Origin: Arsukibacterium sp. UBA5043
GTDB taxonomy: Bacteria > Pseudomonadota > Gammaproteobacteria > Enterobacterales > Alteromonadaceae
DNA: 64,000 bases
NCBI GenBank assembly: GCA_002415085.1
Contig: DIBV01000011.1
Span: forward strand, 62,001 to 126,000
Reading direction: 5' to 3'
Each line of letters opens with the position of its first letter. The stretch's first letter is position 1. Below, piece after piece: positions 1 to 10,129 of the stretch. Made by a program: the position numbers and the translations under genes. The notes below the pieces were generated by a model. The model saw nothing but the letters and a program-made list of their open reading frames with translations. It was not told where the DNA came from and ran no database searches.

Positions 1-1518
1 CATGTTGGTAGCAATCGTTACCGTACCAGGACGGCCGGCATCAGCAATAATCTGTGCTTCATTGGCGTGAAACTTTGCGTTTAATACCTGATGCTTAATT
101 TTAGCTTTGTTTAGTAAGCCAGACAGATACTCAGAGCTCTCGATAGAGGCAGTACCGACCAGCACTGGCCGTTTGGCGTCGCGAGCTTTAATAATGTCTT
201 CAATGATGGCGTTATATTTATCTTCTGCTGTCAGATAAACCAGATCGGCCATATCGTTACGAACCATAGGCCGGTTAGTTGGCACCACGATAGTTTCCAG
301 ACCATAAATTTGCTGGAATTCAAATGCTTCAGTATCGGCTGTACCAGTCATCCCGGCCAGTTTGTTGTATAACCGGAAGTAATTCTGGAAGGTAATTGAA
401 GCCAGGGTCTGGTTCTCGTTCTGGATCCGTACCCCTTCTTTGGCTTCTACCGCCTGGTGCAAACCTTCAGACCAGCGTCGGCCTTCCATGGTACGGCCGG
501 TATGTTCGTCAACAATAACGATTTCACCTTCTTTTACCACGTAGTCAACGTCGCGCTTAAACAACTGGTGCGCACGTAGCGCCGCATATACATGGTGTAA
601 CAGGGTGATATTGGCAGCAGAGAATAAGGTATCGTCCTGTTCGATCATGCCAGCTTCACGTAGCATGTCTTCTACTTTAATCTGGCCTTGTTCGGTTAAG
701 TAAACCTGACGGGCTTTTTCATCAACGGTAAAGTGGCCGTCGCCATGGTTGCCTTCTTCGTCTTCCTTTTCCTGCTTTTCCAGCTGCGGTACCAGAGTAT
801 TAATTTTCTTATACAGCTCTGAACTGTCTTCAGCCGGGCCGGAAATAATCAGCGGGGTACGGGCTTCATCAATTAATATCGAGTCAACTTCATCGATAAT
901 GGCAAAAGCTAAATCCCGCTGTACCCGATCTTGTGGCGAAAACGCCATATTGTCGCGCAGGTAATCGAAACCAAATTCGTTGTTGGTACCGTAAGTAATG
1001 TCGGCCTGATACGCCTGCTGCTTGGCCTGATGGGCCAAACCTGGCACGTTTACACCAACAGTTAAGCCTAAAAAGCTGAACAGTGGTTCATTGGTTTCAG
1101 CATCTCGCCTGGCCAGGTAGTCGTTAACGGTAATGACATGCACGCTCTTGCCGCTTAGTGCATTTAAGTATGCCGGCAGGGTAGCGGTAAGAGTTTTACC
1201 TTCACCGGTTCGCATTTCAGAAATACGGCCCTGGTGCAGCACAATACCACCCAACAACTGTACATCGAAGTGGCGCATTTTAAATACCCGGGTACTGGCT
1301 TCACGCACTGTAGCAAAGGCTTCGGGCAGGATATCTTCTAAACTGGCGCCTTGTTCAATCCGCTGTTTAAACTCGGCGGTTTTTTGCTTTAACGCCTCAT
1401 CAGATAAGGCCTGGTATTCAGCTTCCAGAGCATTAACCTGCTGCACCTGTTTCTGTTGTTTTTTCAAGAAGCGGTCGTTACGGCTGCCAACTAATTTGGC
1501 GAAAAATTTTCCAAACAT
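1..1518 (-). CDS. secA: SecA preprotein translocase ATPase, N-terminal part (cut by window edge)
   Basis: This is the motor ATPase that pushes unfolded preproteins through SecYEG at the inner membrane. The visible 506 codons begin [16 protein letters not shown], the usual SecA N-terminus. They include the Walker A region [13 protein letters not shown], the Walker B/DEAD-like [14 protein letters not shown] and the TGTADTE stretch of NBD1, and run into NBD2. The rest of the protein (wing, scaffold, C-terminal zinc finger) lies outside the window. The start is the ATG at 1516-1518, with only a weak Shine-Dalgarno before it. The gene is divergent from dciA, and no secM-like reading frame lies between it and lpxC. 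The identity is certain. Confidence 0.97.
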   Translation of the reverse strand, partial: MFGKFFAKLVGSRNDRFLKKQQKQVQQVNALEAEYQALSDEALKQKTAEFKQRIEQGASLEDILPEAFATVREASTRVFKMRHFDVQLLGGIVLHQGRISEMRTGEGKTLTATLPAYLNALSGKSVHVITVNDYLARRDAETNEPLFSFLGLTVGVNVPGLAHQAKQQAYQADITYGTNNEFGFDYLRDNMAFSPQDRVQRDLAFAIIDEVDSILIDEARTPLIISGPAEDSSELYKKINTLVPQLEKQEKEDEEGNHGDGHFTVDEKARQVYLTEQGQIKVEDMLREAGMIEQDDTLFSAANITLLHHVYAALRAHQLFKRDVDYVVKEGEIVIVDEHTGRTMEGRRWSEGLHQAVEAKEGVRIQNENQTLASITFQNYFRLYNKLAGMTGTADTEAFEFQQIYGLETIVVPTNRPMVRNDMADLVYLTAEDKYNAIIEDIIKARDAKRPVLVGTASIESSEYLSGLLNKAKIKHQVLNAKFHANEAQIIADAGRPGTVTIATNM

Positions 1519-1730
1519 TATCCAGATACCATTTAAGTTAAAACTGCTTTGCAGCCCTGGCCAGGCCAGTTATTTATTGTCGTTGTAAGTTACTGCCTGC
1601 CGGCAAATCGGCTATTGGCAGGATATGGTGCCAGCCGCGGTGAGTTTCAAGCCCGGCTAACTGTAGCAGCACCGATAAAACCTGTTACACTTATCCGGCC
1701 TGCTGTGAAGCCCTAATAAGTGCGCTGTTG

Positions 1731-2192
1731 ATGAAACGCTATAGTCATAAACCCGAAGATTTAACTAAGCTGTTTGGCCAGAGCTCTCTGGCCACCATGC
1801 AGCAACAGTATGAACTTGTTCGCAAATTAAACGCCGAGCTATGCCATATTTTGCAACTGGAGCAACTGAGCTTTTGTCAGGTGTCGAGCATTAATGCCGG
1901 GCGGGCGGTTATTTTATGTCAATCGCCAGGCTGGGCTAACCGGTTAAAGATGCAGCGCGATGCCATTCTAGACAATTTCAGGCAAAAAATCTTGCCTGAT
2001 TTAGCCGGAATTGATATTGAAGTGTCACCGCATGGCCAGATTGCCCGACCGGCAATAAAAACCCCGGCCAAAGCGCCTGCTAATACTAAACAATCTGATT
2101 TATCGGACAGCGCCCGCGCGTCACTGCAACAGGCACTGGAACACAGTGACGACAAAGTAAAACAAGCCCTGTCCCGGCTATTGGCAAAGTAA
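1731..2192 (+). CDS. dciA: DUF721 protein, DciA-type replicative helicase loader
   Basis: DciA is the ancestral bacterial factor that helps load DnaB helicase at oriC in bacteria lacking DnaC or DnaI. The 153-residue product has the DUF721 core in its first ~100 residues, including the conserved tryptophan patch SPGWANRLKMQRD. A basic, alanine-rich, probably flexible tail ends in a short helix-like segment (ALEHSDDKVKQALSRLLAK). I start at the ATG at 1731, one codon after an in-frame TTG. It lies between secA and lpxC but on the opposite strand from both. That is a common DUF721 position in non-enteric gammaproteobacteria and is where enterics keep secM. The loader function is inferred from family and position. 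Confidence 0.8.
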   Translation: MKRYSHKPEDLTKLFGQSSLATMQQQYELVRKLNAELCHILQLEQLSFCQVSSINAGRAVILCQSPGWANRLKMQRDAILDNFRQKILPDLAGIDIEVSPHGQIARPAIKTPAKAPANTKQSDLSDSARASLQQALEHSDDKVKQALSRLLAK

Positions 2193-2240
2193 CGTAACCC
2201 CCTAATTTCCCCTTTGTCAAAAGGCGTAGTAAAAATTTCA

Positions 2241-2264
2241 TTTAAATCACTCTGACCCTTTTTC
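2241..2264. repeat. Solo half-copy of the REP-like palindrome found at 32003-32047
   Basis: The segment contains TCACTCTGACCCTTTTTC after TTTAAA. It closely matches the right arm of the long palindrome at 32003-32047 (TCACTCCGACCCCTTTTTC after TTTAT). It sits in the short gap between the convergent dciA and lpxC genes and looks like a decayed single arm. No partner arm is evident nearby. Confidence 0.45.
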
Positions 2265-2280
2265 GGTTTTTTTGGGAACA

Positions 2281-2307
2281 AAAAAACCGACATAAAGTCG
2301 GTTTTTT
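2281..2307. terminator. Bidirectional intrinsic terminator between dciA and lpxC
   Basis: A perfect 11-bp stem (AAAAAACCGAC / GTCGGTTTTTT) with a 5-nt loop ATAAA sits between the convergent ends of dciA (plus) and lpxC (minus). The A-tract and T-tract flanks would let it end transcription from both sides, including the tail of the mra/dcw-lpxC transcripts. Confidence 0.85.
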
Positions 2308-2320
2308 CTTAAAACTGCAA

Positions 2321-3232
2321 TTAGGCCAGTTGTGGTGCCAGGTAGGAGATAGGCATCTGGGCTTTGTCTTCAAAGCTGACAAATTCCCAGTTTTCCTGCT
2401 CGGCTAATACGGCGCATAACAGCTGGTTATTTAAGGCGTGGCCGGTTTTATACGAGACAAACTCGCCGAGTACGCTGTAACCTGCCATATATAAATCACC
2501 GATGGCATCGAGAATTTTGTGCTTGATAAATTCGTCTTCGTAGCGCAGACCATCCTGGTTTAATACCCGGAACTCATCCAGTACCACAGCATTGTCGAAA
2601 CTGCCGCCTAACGCCAGGTTATTGGCCCGCAGATATTCGATATCATGCAAAAAGCCAAAAGTACGGGCACGGCTGATATCTTTGATAAAGCCAGCTGCCG
2701 AGAAGTCCATCTGCATCCGCTGAGTGGTTTCAGCAATAACCGGGTGGTCAAAATCAATTGCGAAGTCAATTTTAAAGCCGTTATGGGGCTTAATTTCGGC
2801 CCACTTATCGCCATCTTCAACCCGCACGGAGCGTTTAATCCGGATAAATTTCTTCGCGAGTTTTTGCTCGCTAATACCAGCTTCCAGCAGCAGATAAACA
2901 AACGGGTTGGCACTGCCATCCATAATCGGAATTTCAGCTGAATCAACTTCAATAATCAGGTTATCGATACCCAGGCCAGCAATAGCCGCCATTAAATGCT
3001 CGGTAGTAGACAGGCGCACACCCTGCTCATTGATCAAACACGTACACATTACCGTGTCACCTACCATTTCTGGGGTAACTTTAAAGTCTACTATCGGATC
3101 CAGGTCAACACGACGGAACATAATGCCCGTGTTATCAGGTGCAGGCCGGAGAGTGAGCGTAACCTTTTCACCCTTGTGTAACCCAACACCAATAGTACTG
3201 ACTGTTTTAGCGACGGTACGTTGTCTAATCAT
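2321..3232 (-). CDS. lpxC: UDP-3-O-acyl-N-acetylglucosamine deacetylase LpxC
   Basis: This zinc enzyme catalyses the committed step of lipid A synthesis, removing the acetyl group from UDP-3-O-acyl-GlcNAc in the cytoplasm. At 303 residues it is the standard length. The zinc ligands H79 (in TTEHLMAA), H238 and D242 (in HKILDAIGD) are present, as are the catalytic E78 and H265 (KTGHALNN). It is the last gene of the cell-wall/division cluster and ends at a bidirectional terminator. The 211-bp gap before it is by far the largest in the run from mraZ, so it probably has its own promoter. Confidence 0.98.
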   Translation of the reverse strand: MIRQRTVAKTVSTIGVGLHKGEKVTLTLRPAPDNTGIMFRRVDLDPIVDFKVTPEMVGDTVMCTCLINEQGVRLSTTEHLMAAIAGLGIDNLIIEVDSAEIPIMDGSANPFVYLLLEAGISEQKLAKKFIRIKRSVRVEDGDKWAEIKPHNGFKIDFAIDFDHPVIAETTQRMQMDFSAAGFIKDISRARTFGFLHDIEYLRANNLALGGSFDNAVVLDEFRVLNQDGLRYEDEFIKHKILDAIGDLYMAGYSVLGEFVSYKTGHALNNQLLCAVLAEQENWEFVSFEDKAQMPISYLAPQLA

Positions 3233-3443
3233 AATATTTATTCCTGCTCAAAATTTAAGCAATCACAAAATGGCGGCGAAGCTTAGCATAATTTCGTTAA
3301 CATTACCAATGTATCGGCTAATGCATACGACAGCTATGTTGGCCAATATCAGCTGAACAGCAGCTTAACTTAAACTGTTGCTAATATTATTTATGCTTCT
3401 CCAGCTGTGCGCCAGGCTTGTCACAGCCGGCCACTACAGGCAG

Positions 3444-4604
3444 TTAGTCTGCCTGCTTACGCAAAAACGCCGGGATATCGAAGATATCAATACCGCCTTT
3501 GCTTTCTGGCTGCGCTTTAGTCTGAACCGCTTCTTCTTTATGCGGATTTGCTGCCGGTGCTGCATGGCGCATAGTGTTACCCTGCTGTACATAAGCCTGA
3601 ACCGGTTCAGCGCGGTGGCTTGGCACCAGGCTGATATCTGGCCGGCGATCAGCACCGATACCGGTAGCAACAACCGTGACCCGCAGCTCATCATGCATTT
3701 CCGGATCGATAACTGCACCCACTACCACTGTGGCGTTTTCCGACGCAAACGCTTTTACCGCGTTACCAACAATTTCAAACTCTTCAATGCTGATATCCAG
3801 GCCGGCAGTGATATTAACTAAAATACCCTTGGCACCTGACAAATCGATATCTTCCAGCAGCGGGCTGGAAATAGCCTGTTCAGCAGCTTCTTCAGCACGA
3901 TCAGGGCCTGAAGCGCGGCCGGTGCCCATCATGGCAGTGCCCATTTCAGACATCACTGTACGTACGTCGGCAAAGTCGACGTTGATCAATCCTGGCCGGG
4001 TAATTAATTCTGCAATGCCCTGTACCGCGCCTAATAACACATTGTTCGCCGCTTTAAACGCATCCAGCAGGCTGGTGCCTTTGCCCAGTACTTTTAACAG
4101 CTTGTCATTAGGAATTGTGATCAGTGAATCAACATACTTGCTCAGTTCCAGAATACCTTCATCGGCATAAGCAGTGCGTTTTTTACCTTCGAACGGGAAC
4201 GGCTTGGTGACTACTGCTACCGTTAAAATACCCAGTTCACGCGCGACTTCAGCCACGATTGGCGCGGCACCAGTGCCGGTGCCACCGCCCATGCCGGCTG
4301 CGATAAAGATCATATCAGCACCCTGCAGGGTTTTCTTGATGGTTTCGCGATCTTCTTCGGCTGAACGACGGCCGATTTCCGGGTTAGCGCCCGCACCTAA
4401 GCCTTTGGTTACGCCGGCACCTAATTGCAGGGTAACGTTTGCTGAAGAATTACGCAGGGCCTGGGCGTCAGTGTTTGCCGCCACAAATTCAACACCCTCG
4501 ATATTGCTGGCGACCATATATTCGACAGCATTGCCGCCACCGCCGCCAACACCTATTACTTTAATTACAGCTTCTTGGCTGTGGTTTTCCATTAACTCAA
4601 ACAT
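3444..4604 (-). CDS. ftsZ: Cell division GTPase FtsZ
   Basis: FtsZ is the tubulin-like GTPase that forms the Z-ring at mid-cell. The protein begins MFELMENHSQEAVIKVIGVGGGGGNA, with the GTP-binding signature GGGTGTGAAP further on. It ends in the conserved C-terminal peptide DIFDIPAFLRKQAD that binds FtsA and ZipA. A start 12 codons upstream is possible but would overlap ftsA. The ATG at 4604 has a strong ribosome-binding site (GGAGAGAG at about 4608-4617) and matches the family N-terminus, giving 386 residues and a 25-bp gap after ftsA. The linker between globular core and tail is about 60 residues, ordinary for this group. Confidence 0.97.
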   Translation of the reverse strand: MFELMENHSQEAVIKVIGVGGGGGNAVEYMVASNIEGVEFVAANTDAQALRNSSANVTLQLGAGVTKGLGAGANPEIGRRSAEEDRETIKKTLQGADMIFIAAGMGGGTGTGAAPIVAEVARELGILTVAVVTKPFPFEGKKRTAYADEGILELSKYVDSLITIPNDKLLKVLGKGTSLLDAFKAANNVLLGAVQGIAELITRPGLINVDFADVRTVMSEMGTAMMGTGRASGPDRAEEAAEQAISSPLLEDIDLSGAKGILVNITAGLDISIEEFEIVGNAVKAFASENATVVVGAVIDPEMHDELRVTVVATGIGADRRPDISLVPSHRAEPVQAYVQQGNTMRHAAPAANPHKEEAVQTKAQPESKGGIDIFDIPAFLRKQAD

Positions 4605-4629
4605 AGCTCTCTCTCCGTTTTTACGCTCT

Positions 4630-5865
4630 TTAAAACTCACCTTTGAACCAACTGCTGATTTTCTTCAGCAAGCTGCTAACTGGATCGCGGTTTTGCGCCG
4701 CATTTTTCTGCTGGGCCCGAACATCCTTGCCGTACAGCAATAGCCCGACTACGCTGGCGTAGGCCGGGTCTTGTACATACTCTTTTAAACCGCTGACATG
4801 CATTGGCTGGCCAACCCGCACCGGCATCTGAAACACGTCTTCGGCAAATTCCACTGCCCCTTCCATCTTGGCAGTACCACCGGTTAACACTAAACCGGCA
4901 GCAATTTGCTCTTCCAGGCCAGAGCTGCGAATTTCTTCCAGAACCAACTCGAACAACTCGTGGTAGCGGGGTTCTATTACTTCGGCCAGGGTATGGCGCG
5001 ACATAGAACGCGCCGGCCTGCCACCGACACTGGGCACTTCAATACTTTCTTCTTTACCTACCATGCTGCGCAAAGCGCAGGCGTACTGCACCTTAATATC
5101 TTCCGCGTGGCTTATCGGTGTGCGGAAAATTTTGGCGATATCACTGGTAACCTGATTACCGGCTACCGGAATTACCGCGGTGTGGCGTAGCGCACCATTG
5201 GTATAAATAGATAAATCAATGGTGCCGCCTCCCATGTCGACCACACACACTCCCAGCTCTTTTTCATCGTCGGTTAATACCGCATAGCTTGACGCCAGTG
5301 ACGAGAAAATAAGTTGGTCAACCTGTAAGCCGCAGCGTTCAACACACTTTTCAATATTTTTTGCCATATCGTTGGCACAGGTAATAATGTGGGCCTTCGC
5401 CTCCATTCTTACCCCTGACATGCCGACCGGACTTTTAATGCCTTCCTGCATATCAACTGAGAACTCTTGCGGTAACACGTGCAACATGCGCCGCTCGGCC
5501 GAGATAGGCACTGATTTTGCCGCATGAATCACACTGGCAACATCGTCGGCAGTGACTTCAGTATCGTTAATTGGCACCATGCCGCTTTCGTTCTGGCAAC
5601 GAATATGTTTACCGGTAATGCCAAGATAAACAGACGAAATCTGACAATCAGCCATCAGCTCGGCTTCGTTAATGGCACGCTGTACGGCCTGCACCACCAG
5701 ATTTAGATCATTAACGCCGCCCTTATCCATGCCCCGCGAGGCATGGGTACCTACCCCGACAATACTCAGTCGGTTATCGGGGGTGATTTCGCCTACTACC
5801 GCTTTAATCTGTGCAGTACCGATATCCAGCCCTACGATCAGATCTCGTTCTATCGACTTTGTCAT
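4630..5865 (-). CDS. ftsA: Cell division protein FtsA (actin-like membrane tether)
   Basis: FtsA is an actin-fold ATPase that anchors FtsZ to the inner membrane and recruits later division proteins. The 411-residue product has the actin-family phosphate-binding motifs LIVGLDIGTAQIKAVVGE near the N-terminus and VVDMGGGTIDLSIY in the middle, plus the SHS2/1c region. The C-terminal amphipathic membrane-targeting helix LLKKISSWFKGEF is present. Its start overlaps the ftsQ stop by 4 bp (ATGA), implying coupled translation. Confidence 0.97.
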   Translation of the reverse strand: MTKSIERDLIVGLDIGTAQIKAVVGEITPDNRLSIVGVGTHASRGMDKGGVNDLNLVVQAVQRAINEAELMADCQISSVYLGITGKHIRCQNESGMVPINDTEVTADDVASVIHAAKSVPISAERRMLHVLPQEFSVDMQEGIKSPVGMSGVRMEAKAHIITCANDMAKNIEKCVERCGLQVDQLIFSSLASSYAVLTDDEKELGVCVVDMGGGTIDLSIYTNGALRHTAVIPVAGNQVTSDIAKIFRTPISHAEDIKVQYACALRSMVGKEESIEVPSVGGRPARSMSRHTLAEVIEPRYHELFELVLEEIRSSGLEEQIAAGLVLTGGTAKMEGAVEFAEDVFQMPVRVGQPMHVSGLKEYVQDPAYASVVGLLLYGKDVRAQQKNAAQNRDPVSSLLKKISSWFKGEF

Positions 5866-6617
5866 GCTTTTCTCTTTGGCTCCGTATTGGCATAACGCAC
5901 GGCAATGCCGGTGTCATAGCGCAAATCGACTTCAGCTAATTCCTGTTCCCGATGGTTTTGCATCGTCGGGTACAATTCAATAAAGCGTTGTAACCGTTTC
6001 ATCGTGTCCTGCCGCCCCAGTTTCAGCGCCAGACCACCTTGCAGCTGCAAACGCCAGGAGAACCGTTCGGTTAACCACAGTTGCTCAGCGTGAAACTGAT
6101 TTAATTGCAGCAAATTTTGCATATGGCGAAACATTGTCAGGGCATCCTGCTCACTGCCATCCGGACCGTGAAGCTTTGGCAAGGCCGGAACCAGCTCGCT
6201 TAGCGGGGCGATAAATAACTCCCCTTTATTATTGAGCAAGTGCTGCTGATTCCAGATTGCGACCGGCTGCTGTTCTGTCACAACCACCACCAGGGTATCA
6301 GGCCATTGTTTGCGCACGGCTGCCTGATACACCCAGGGTTGTTGCTGCAGGAACTGCTGCACCTGATCAACGTTTACCCGAAAAAAATTACCCACATATT
6401 CCTGCTGCAACTGTTGTTGTAATACCTGCTGCTGAATATGCTGAAAATCACCGTATAACCGCACCTGTTTAATCGGTGCGCCCTGCTGACTTTGCAGCCA
6501 GCTATGAACCTGAATACCGCCCCAGGTCAGTAGTGCCAGGGCCAGCACAAAAAACAACACGCCACCGACGAAGCCGGGCCTGTGGTTTAGTTGCTGATAT
6601 ACCTGGCGTAAGCTCAT
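5862..6617 (-). CDS. ftsQ: Cell division protein FtsQ
   Basis: FtsQ is a bitopic inner-membrane protein that links the cytoplasmic ring to the FtsB-FtsL subcomplex. The 251-residue product has one transmembrane segment at roughly residues 19-37, a POTRA-like domain (IKQVRLYGDFQHIQQQVL onward) and the FtsQ beta domain (WPDTLVVVVTEQQPVAIWN). The sequence is unusually glutamine-rich. It sits between ddl and ftsA, with a 1-bp gap to ddl and a 4-bp overlap with ftsA. Confidence 0.95.
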   Translation of the reverse strand: MSLRQVYQQLNHRPGFVGGVLFFVLALALLTWGGIQVHSWLQSQQGAPIKQVRLYGDFQHIQQQVLQQQLQQEYVGNFFRVNVDQVQQFLQQQPWVYQAAVRKQWPDTLVVVVTEQQPVAIWNQQHLLNNKGELFIAPLSELVPALPKLHGPDGSEQDALTMFRHMQNLLQLNQFHAEQLWLTERFSWRLQLQGGLALKLGRQDTMKRLQRFIELYPTMQNHREQELAEVDLRYDTGIAVRYANTEPKRKA

Positions 6618-6618
6618 G

Positions 6619-7596
6619 CTATTGCTCCTGTGCTTTGGTATTTAATGCTGCTTGGCCAGCATCTGTTGTGCCATTAAGCGTTTGCTGCAAAATCGTCAAC
6701 ACCAGCTCGGCAAAACTTAACCCCGCCGCTTTTGCTGCCATTGGCACCAAGGATTTTTCGGTCATGCCGGGTACGGTGTTCACTTCCAGCAAAAAGTGCT
6801 CGCCCTGCTGGTTTAGCATAAGATCAACCCGGCCCCAGCCTGAAGCGCCAACCGCTTTAAACGCCGCCAGGGCATCGGCTTGCATTGCCGTAGTTTGCTC
6901 GGCAGTTAACGGCGCCGGGCACAAGTATTCGGTGCTGTTAGCCTGATATTTTGCCTCGTAATCGTAAAAGGCCCTTGGGGTACGCATTTCGACAATCGGC
7001 AATACTGTGTCACCCAGAATAGCGATGGTAAATTCACGGCCGTTAATCCAGCGCTCGACCAGAATTTCGCTGTCGTATTTAAGCGCAGCGGCAATGGCCT
7101 GTTCCAGCTCTGCTGCAGTGTTGGCGGCACTCATGCCAATACTGGAGCCCTCATTGGCCGGTTTAACCATGACTTTGCCACCCAGTTCTGCCAATAATTC
7201 GGCATAATCGATAGTAGCGTCGTGTACTACCGCAAACGGCGCCGTTGGCAGGTTTTGCGCCAAAAATAACCGCTTGCAACGAATTTTATCCATCGCCAGC
7301 GCTGAGCCCAGCACACCGCTGCCAGTGTAAGGCACGCCCAGTAATTGCAAGGCGCCCTGCATAGTGCCGTCTTCCCCACCGCGGCCATGCAATACAACAA
7401 ATACCCGTTCTGCTTTAACCTCACCTACCAAAGCCGTTAAAGGTTGCTCCGCCGGATCGAAGGCCACTGCATTAATACCTGCCTGCTGCAGCGCACTCAG
7501 CACGGCCTTACCCGAACGCAACGACACCTCACGTTCAGCTGAATAACCGCCAAACATCACTGCCACCTTGCCAAAGTTGTTGATGACGTTGCTCAT
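6619..7596 (-). CDS. ddl: D-alanine--D-alanine ligase (DdlB type)
   Basis: This ATP-grasp ligase makes the D-Ala-D-Ala dipeptide that MurF adds to UDP-MurNAc-tripeptide. It contains the family hallmarks [17 protein letters not shown] at the N-terminus, [15 protein letters not shown], the ATP-grasp loop [12 protein letters not shown] and the metal-binding [18 protein letters not shown]. At 325 residues it is about 20 longer than E. coli DdlB because of a polar, low-complexity tail after QTLNGT. The start overlaps the murC stop by 4 bp. Confidence 0.96.
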   Translation of the reverse strand: MSNVINNFGKVAVMFGGYSAEREVSLRSGKAVLSALQQAGINAVAFDPAEQPLTALVGEVKAERVFVVLHGRGGEDGTMQGALQLLGVPYTGSGVLGSALAMDKIRCKRLFLAQNLPTAPFAVVHDATIDYAELLAELGGKVMVKPANEGSSIGMSAANTAAELEQAIAAALKYDSEILVERWINGREFTIAILGDTVLPIVEMRTPRAFYDYEAKYQANSTEYLCPAPLTAEQTTAMQADALAAFKAVGASGWGRVDLMLNQQGEHFLLEVNTVPGMTEKSLVPMAAKAAGLSFAELVLTILQQTLNGTTDAGQAALNTKAQEQ

Positions 7597-9047
7597 AGCC
7601 CGCCCTCCGACAATTGCTTTAACTGATTAATGTCTAATTTTGCCATTGCCAGCTCTTTTACCAGAGTGCCAATGTTGCCGGCCCCCTGGGTCAGCACCAC
7701 GTCACCATCTTCTAACACTTCGGCCAGGGCCCCTGCCAATGCTTTGGGTTCGGCGACATAAACCGGTTCCAGCTGCCCCCGGGCACGGATTGAGCGACAT
7801 AAATTACGACTGTCGGCGCCCGCTATCGGTGCTTCGCCAGCAGAGTACACCTCCAGCAGCAGTAACTTATCGACACTGGATAACACCTGGGTAAAATCTT
7901 CATATAAATCGCGGGTGCGGCTAAACCGGTGAGGCTGATACGCCATCACCAAGCGCCGCTCTGGCCAGGCGCTGCGCACTGCCGCTATGGTTGCAGCCAC
8001 TTCGGTCGGATGATGGCCATAGTCGTCAATTAACAATGCTTTGCCGCGACCGGTATCAAACTCGCCATATTGCTGAAACCGCCGGCCAATGCCTTCAAAT
8101 TTACCCAGAGCGGTCAGAATGGCCTGCTCGCTGATCCCTTCATCGGCGGCCAGTGCGAACGCCGCCGTGGCATTTAATGCATTGTGTTTGCCAGGTAAAT
8201 TTAACTGTACTTGGCGCTGGTTGCCGGCCGGATCGGTAATAACAAAAAAGCTACGGGTGCCCTGCTGACTGAATTCGGTAATTTTATAATCTGCATCGTC
8301 GCTGAAACCATACGTCAGCACGGTACGGCCAATAGACGGAATAAGGCCGCGCAGTACTTTGTCGTCGATACATAATACTGCCATGCCATAAAATGGCAGG
8401 TTGTGACAAAACTCCAGATAGGTATCTTTCAGCTTTTCGAAATCACCCTCGTAGGTGTCCATGTGGTCGGCTTCAATATTGGTAATTACCGTGGCCATAG
8501 GCTGTAAATGCAGAAAAGAGGCATCACTTTCATCGGCTTCAGCAATTAAATAATGACCGGCACCTAAACGGGCGTTCGAGCCCGCTGAATTAAGTAAGCC
8601 ACCAATCACAAACGTTGGGTCGGTACCGGCTTCGGCAAAGATAGACGCCAGCAAACTAGTGGTTGTCGTTTTGCCATGGGTTCCGGCAATGGCAATACCG
8701 TGGCGAAAGCGCATCAGTTCGCCCAGCATTTCAGCGCGGCGCACCACCGGAATACGCTGCGCCAGAGCCGAGGCCACCTCAGGGTTGGCGGCTTTAATAG
8801 CACTGGATACCACCACCACACTGGCGCCATCTACCTGGCTGGCATGATGGCCAAATTTCACTTCAGCTCCCAGCGCGACCAGCCGTTCTACGACCGGATT
8901 GGCTGCCAGGTCCGAGCCCGTTACTTTGTAACCTTCGTTTAGCAATACTTCAGCAATACCGCCCATACCGGCACCGCCAATCCCGACGAAATGGATCCGC
9001 TCTACCCGGCGCATGGCCTGTTTCTTATGTTGCAGCGTGGTAATCAT
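7593..9047 (-). CDS. murC: UDP-N-acetylmuramate--L-alanine ligase MurC
   Basis: MurC adds the first amino acid (L-Ala) to UDP-MurNAc in the cytoplasm. The sequence has the Rossmann motif [18 protein letters not shown], the Mur ligase P-loop [12 protein letters not shown] and the C-terminal YQPHRFSRT and [12 protein letters not shown] motifs. A longer frame begins 9 codons upstream. The ATG at 9047 forms an exact ATGA overlap with the murG stop, the pattern used at most other junctions here, so I take that start (484 residues). It is translationally linked to murG before and ddl after. Confidence 0.96.
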   Translation of the reverse strand: MITTLQHKKQAMRRVERIHFVGIGGAGMGGIAEVLLNEGYKVTGSDLAANPVVERLVALGAEVKFGHHASQVDGASVVVVSSAIKAANPEVASALAQRIPVVRRAEMLGELMRFRHGIAIAGTHGKTTTTSLLASIFAEAGTDPTFVIGGLLNSAGSNARLGAGHYLIAEADESDASFLHLQPMATVITNIEADHMDTYEGDFEKLKDTYLEFCHNLPFYGMAVLCIDDKVLRGLIPSIGRTVLTYGFSDDADYKITEFSQQGTRSFFVITDPAGNQRQVQLNLPGKHNALNATAAFALAADEGISEQAILTALGKFEGIGRRFQQYGEFDTGRGKALLIDDYGHHPTEVAATIAAVRSAWPERRLVMAYQPHRFSRTRDLYEDFTQVLSSVDKLLLLEVYSAGEAPIAGADSRNLCRSIRARGQLEPVYVAEPKALAGALAEVLEDGDVVLTQGAGNIGTLVKELAMAKLDINQLKQLSEGGL

Positions 9048-10129
9048 ACTACTTGTCCTGTTACTTGCCGGCACAGTGCGGCAATACGAGCCGCCGCATC
9101 CGTTGTTGCCAGAGCGCTGGCACGCTGAGCTATTTGCTGTAGCGACGTTTTATCGGTTAACCAGGGCGATAAAATAGCCTGTACCCCCTGTTGTTGTAAT
9201 TGTTGCTGCGACAGTAAAACCGCAGCGTTCTGGTCGGCCAGTACCCGGGCATTAGCCGTTTGGTGGTCATCAATGGCACCCGGCAACGGCACAAAAATGG
9301 CCGCTACGCCAACGGCGGCCACTTCGCTTACTGTCAGCGCGCCGGCACGGCAAATTAATACATCTGCCCAGCGGTAGGCTGCGGCCATATCGTCGATAAA
9401 GGCGCTGACCTCGGCAACACTGCCGCTGGCACGTAATGGCTGATATGCCAGGTCTACCTGATGTAACATGGCGGCCCCGGTCTGGTGGCGTACGGCCACA
9501 GCTCCGGTTTTTGCCAGCTCAGCCAACTGCTCCGGCAAGGCGTTATTTAACGCTTGCGCGCCCAGGCTGCCACCTACAATCAGAATATTCAGGCTGGCAC
9601 TTGCCGGCCGGTTGGCACGGCACGCTAATAACTCTGCCCGGATAGGGTTACCAACCAGTTTTCGTTTGCTATTGCCTTTAAAAGCACTGTCAAACGCCAC
9701 TAAAATGTATCTGGCAAACCGTGCCAATAGCTTATTCGTACTGCCAGCCACCGCATTTTGTTCGTGAATGAACAAGGGCGTACCATGTAACCAGCTGGCC
9801 AGCCCACCCGGGCCACTGGCATAACCGCCAAAGCCCAGGGTAATGGTTGGCTTAAGCTGACGACAAACCCTGATCGCCTGCCACAGCGCTTTGCCGATCA
9901 TCCAGGGTGCTCGTAATTTACTGGCAAGGCCTTTACCGCGCAGCCCGGCAACGTTAATACCATAAAACGGCCAGCCGAAGCCCGGCACCAGCTTTGCTTC
10001 CATCCGATCAGTGCTGCCAAGCCAGGCGATATCCCAGCCGTCGGCAGCGAGCGCGCTGGCAACTGCCTGTGCCGGGAAAATGTGGCCGCCGGTGCCACCG
10101 GCCATAATCAACGCCAGCGGTTTAGCCAT
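9044..10129 (-). CDS. murG: Lipid II synthase MurG (GlcNAc transferase)
   Basis: MurG is a GT-B glycosyltransferase on the inner face of the inner membrane. It adds GlcNAc from UDP-GlcNAc to lipid I to make lipid II. The 361-residue protein shows the N-terminal glycine-rich [16 protein letters not shown], the second glycine loop [14 protein letters not shown] and the nucleotide-binding [22 protein letters not shown] region. Its start overlaps the ftsW end by 8 bp. Confidence 0.97.
   Translation of the reverse strand: MAKPLALIMAGGTGGHIFPAQAVASALAADGWDIAWLGSTDRMEAKLVPGFGWPFYGINVAGLRGKGLASKLRAPWMIGKALWQAIRVCRQLKPTITLGFGGYASGPGGLASWLHGTPLFIHEQNAVAGSTNKLLARFARYILVAFDSAFKGNSKRKLVGNPIRAELLACRANRPASASLNILIVGGSLGAQALNNALPEQLAELAKTGAVAVRHQTGAAMLHQVDLAYQPLRASGSVAEVSAFIDDMAAAYRWADVLICRAGALTVSEVAAVGVAAIFVPLPGAIDDHQTANARVLADQNAAVLLSQQQLQQQGVQAILSPWLTDKTSLQQIAQRASALATTDAAARIAALCRQVTGQVV

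Noticed and set aside
2645-3356. Plus-strand frames antisense to lpxC and running into its upstream gap, considered as a secM-like or antisense regulator
   Set aside because: They have no signal peptide, no arrest-like motif and no ribosome-binding site.
4174-4743. A 189-codon plus-strand frame antisense to ftsZ
   Set aside because: It is the mirror of the glycine/alanine-rich FtsZ sequence, has no ribosome-binding site and resembles no protein family.
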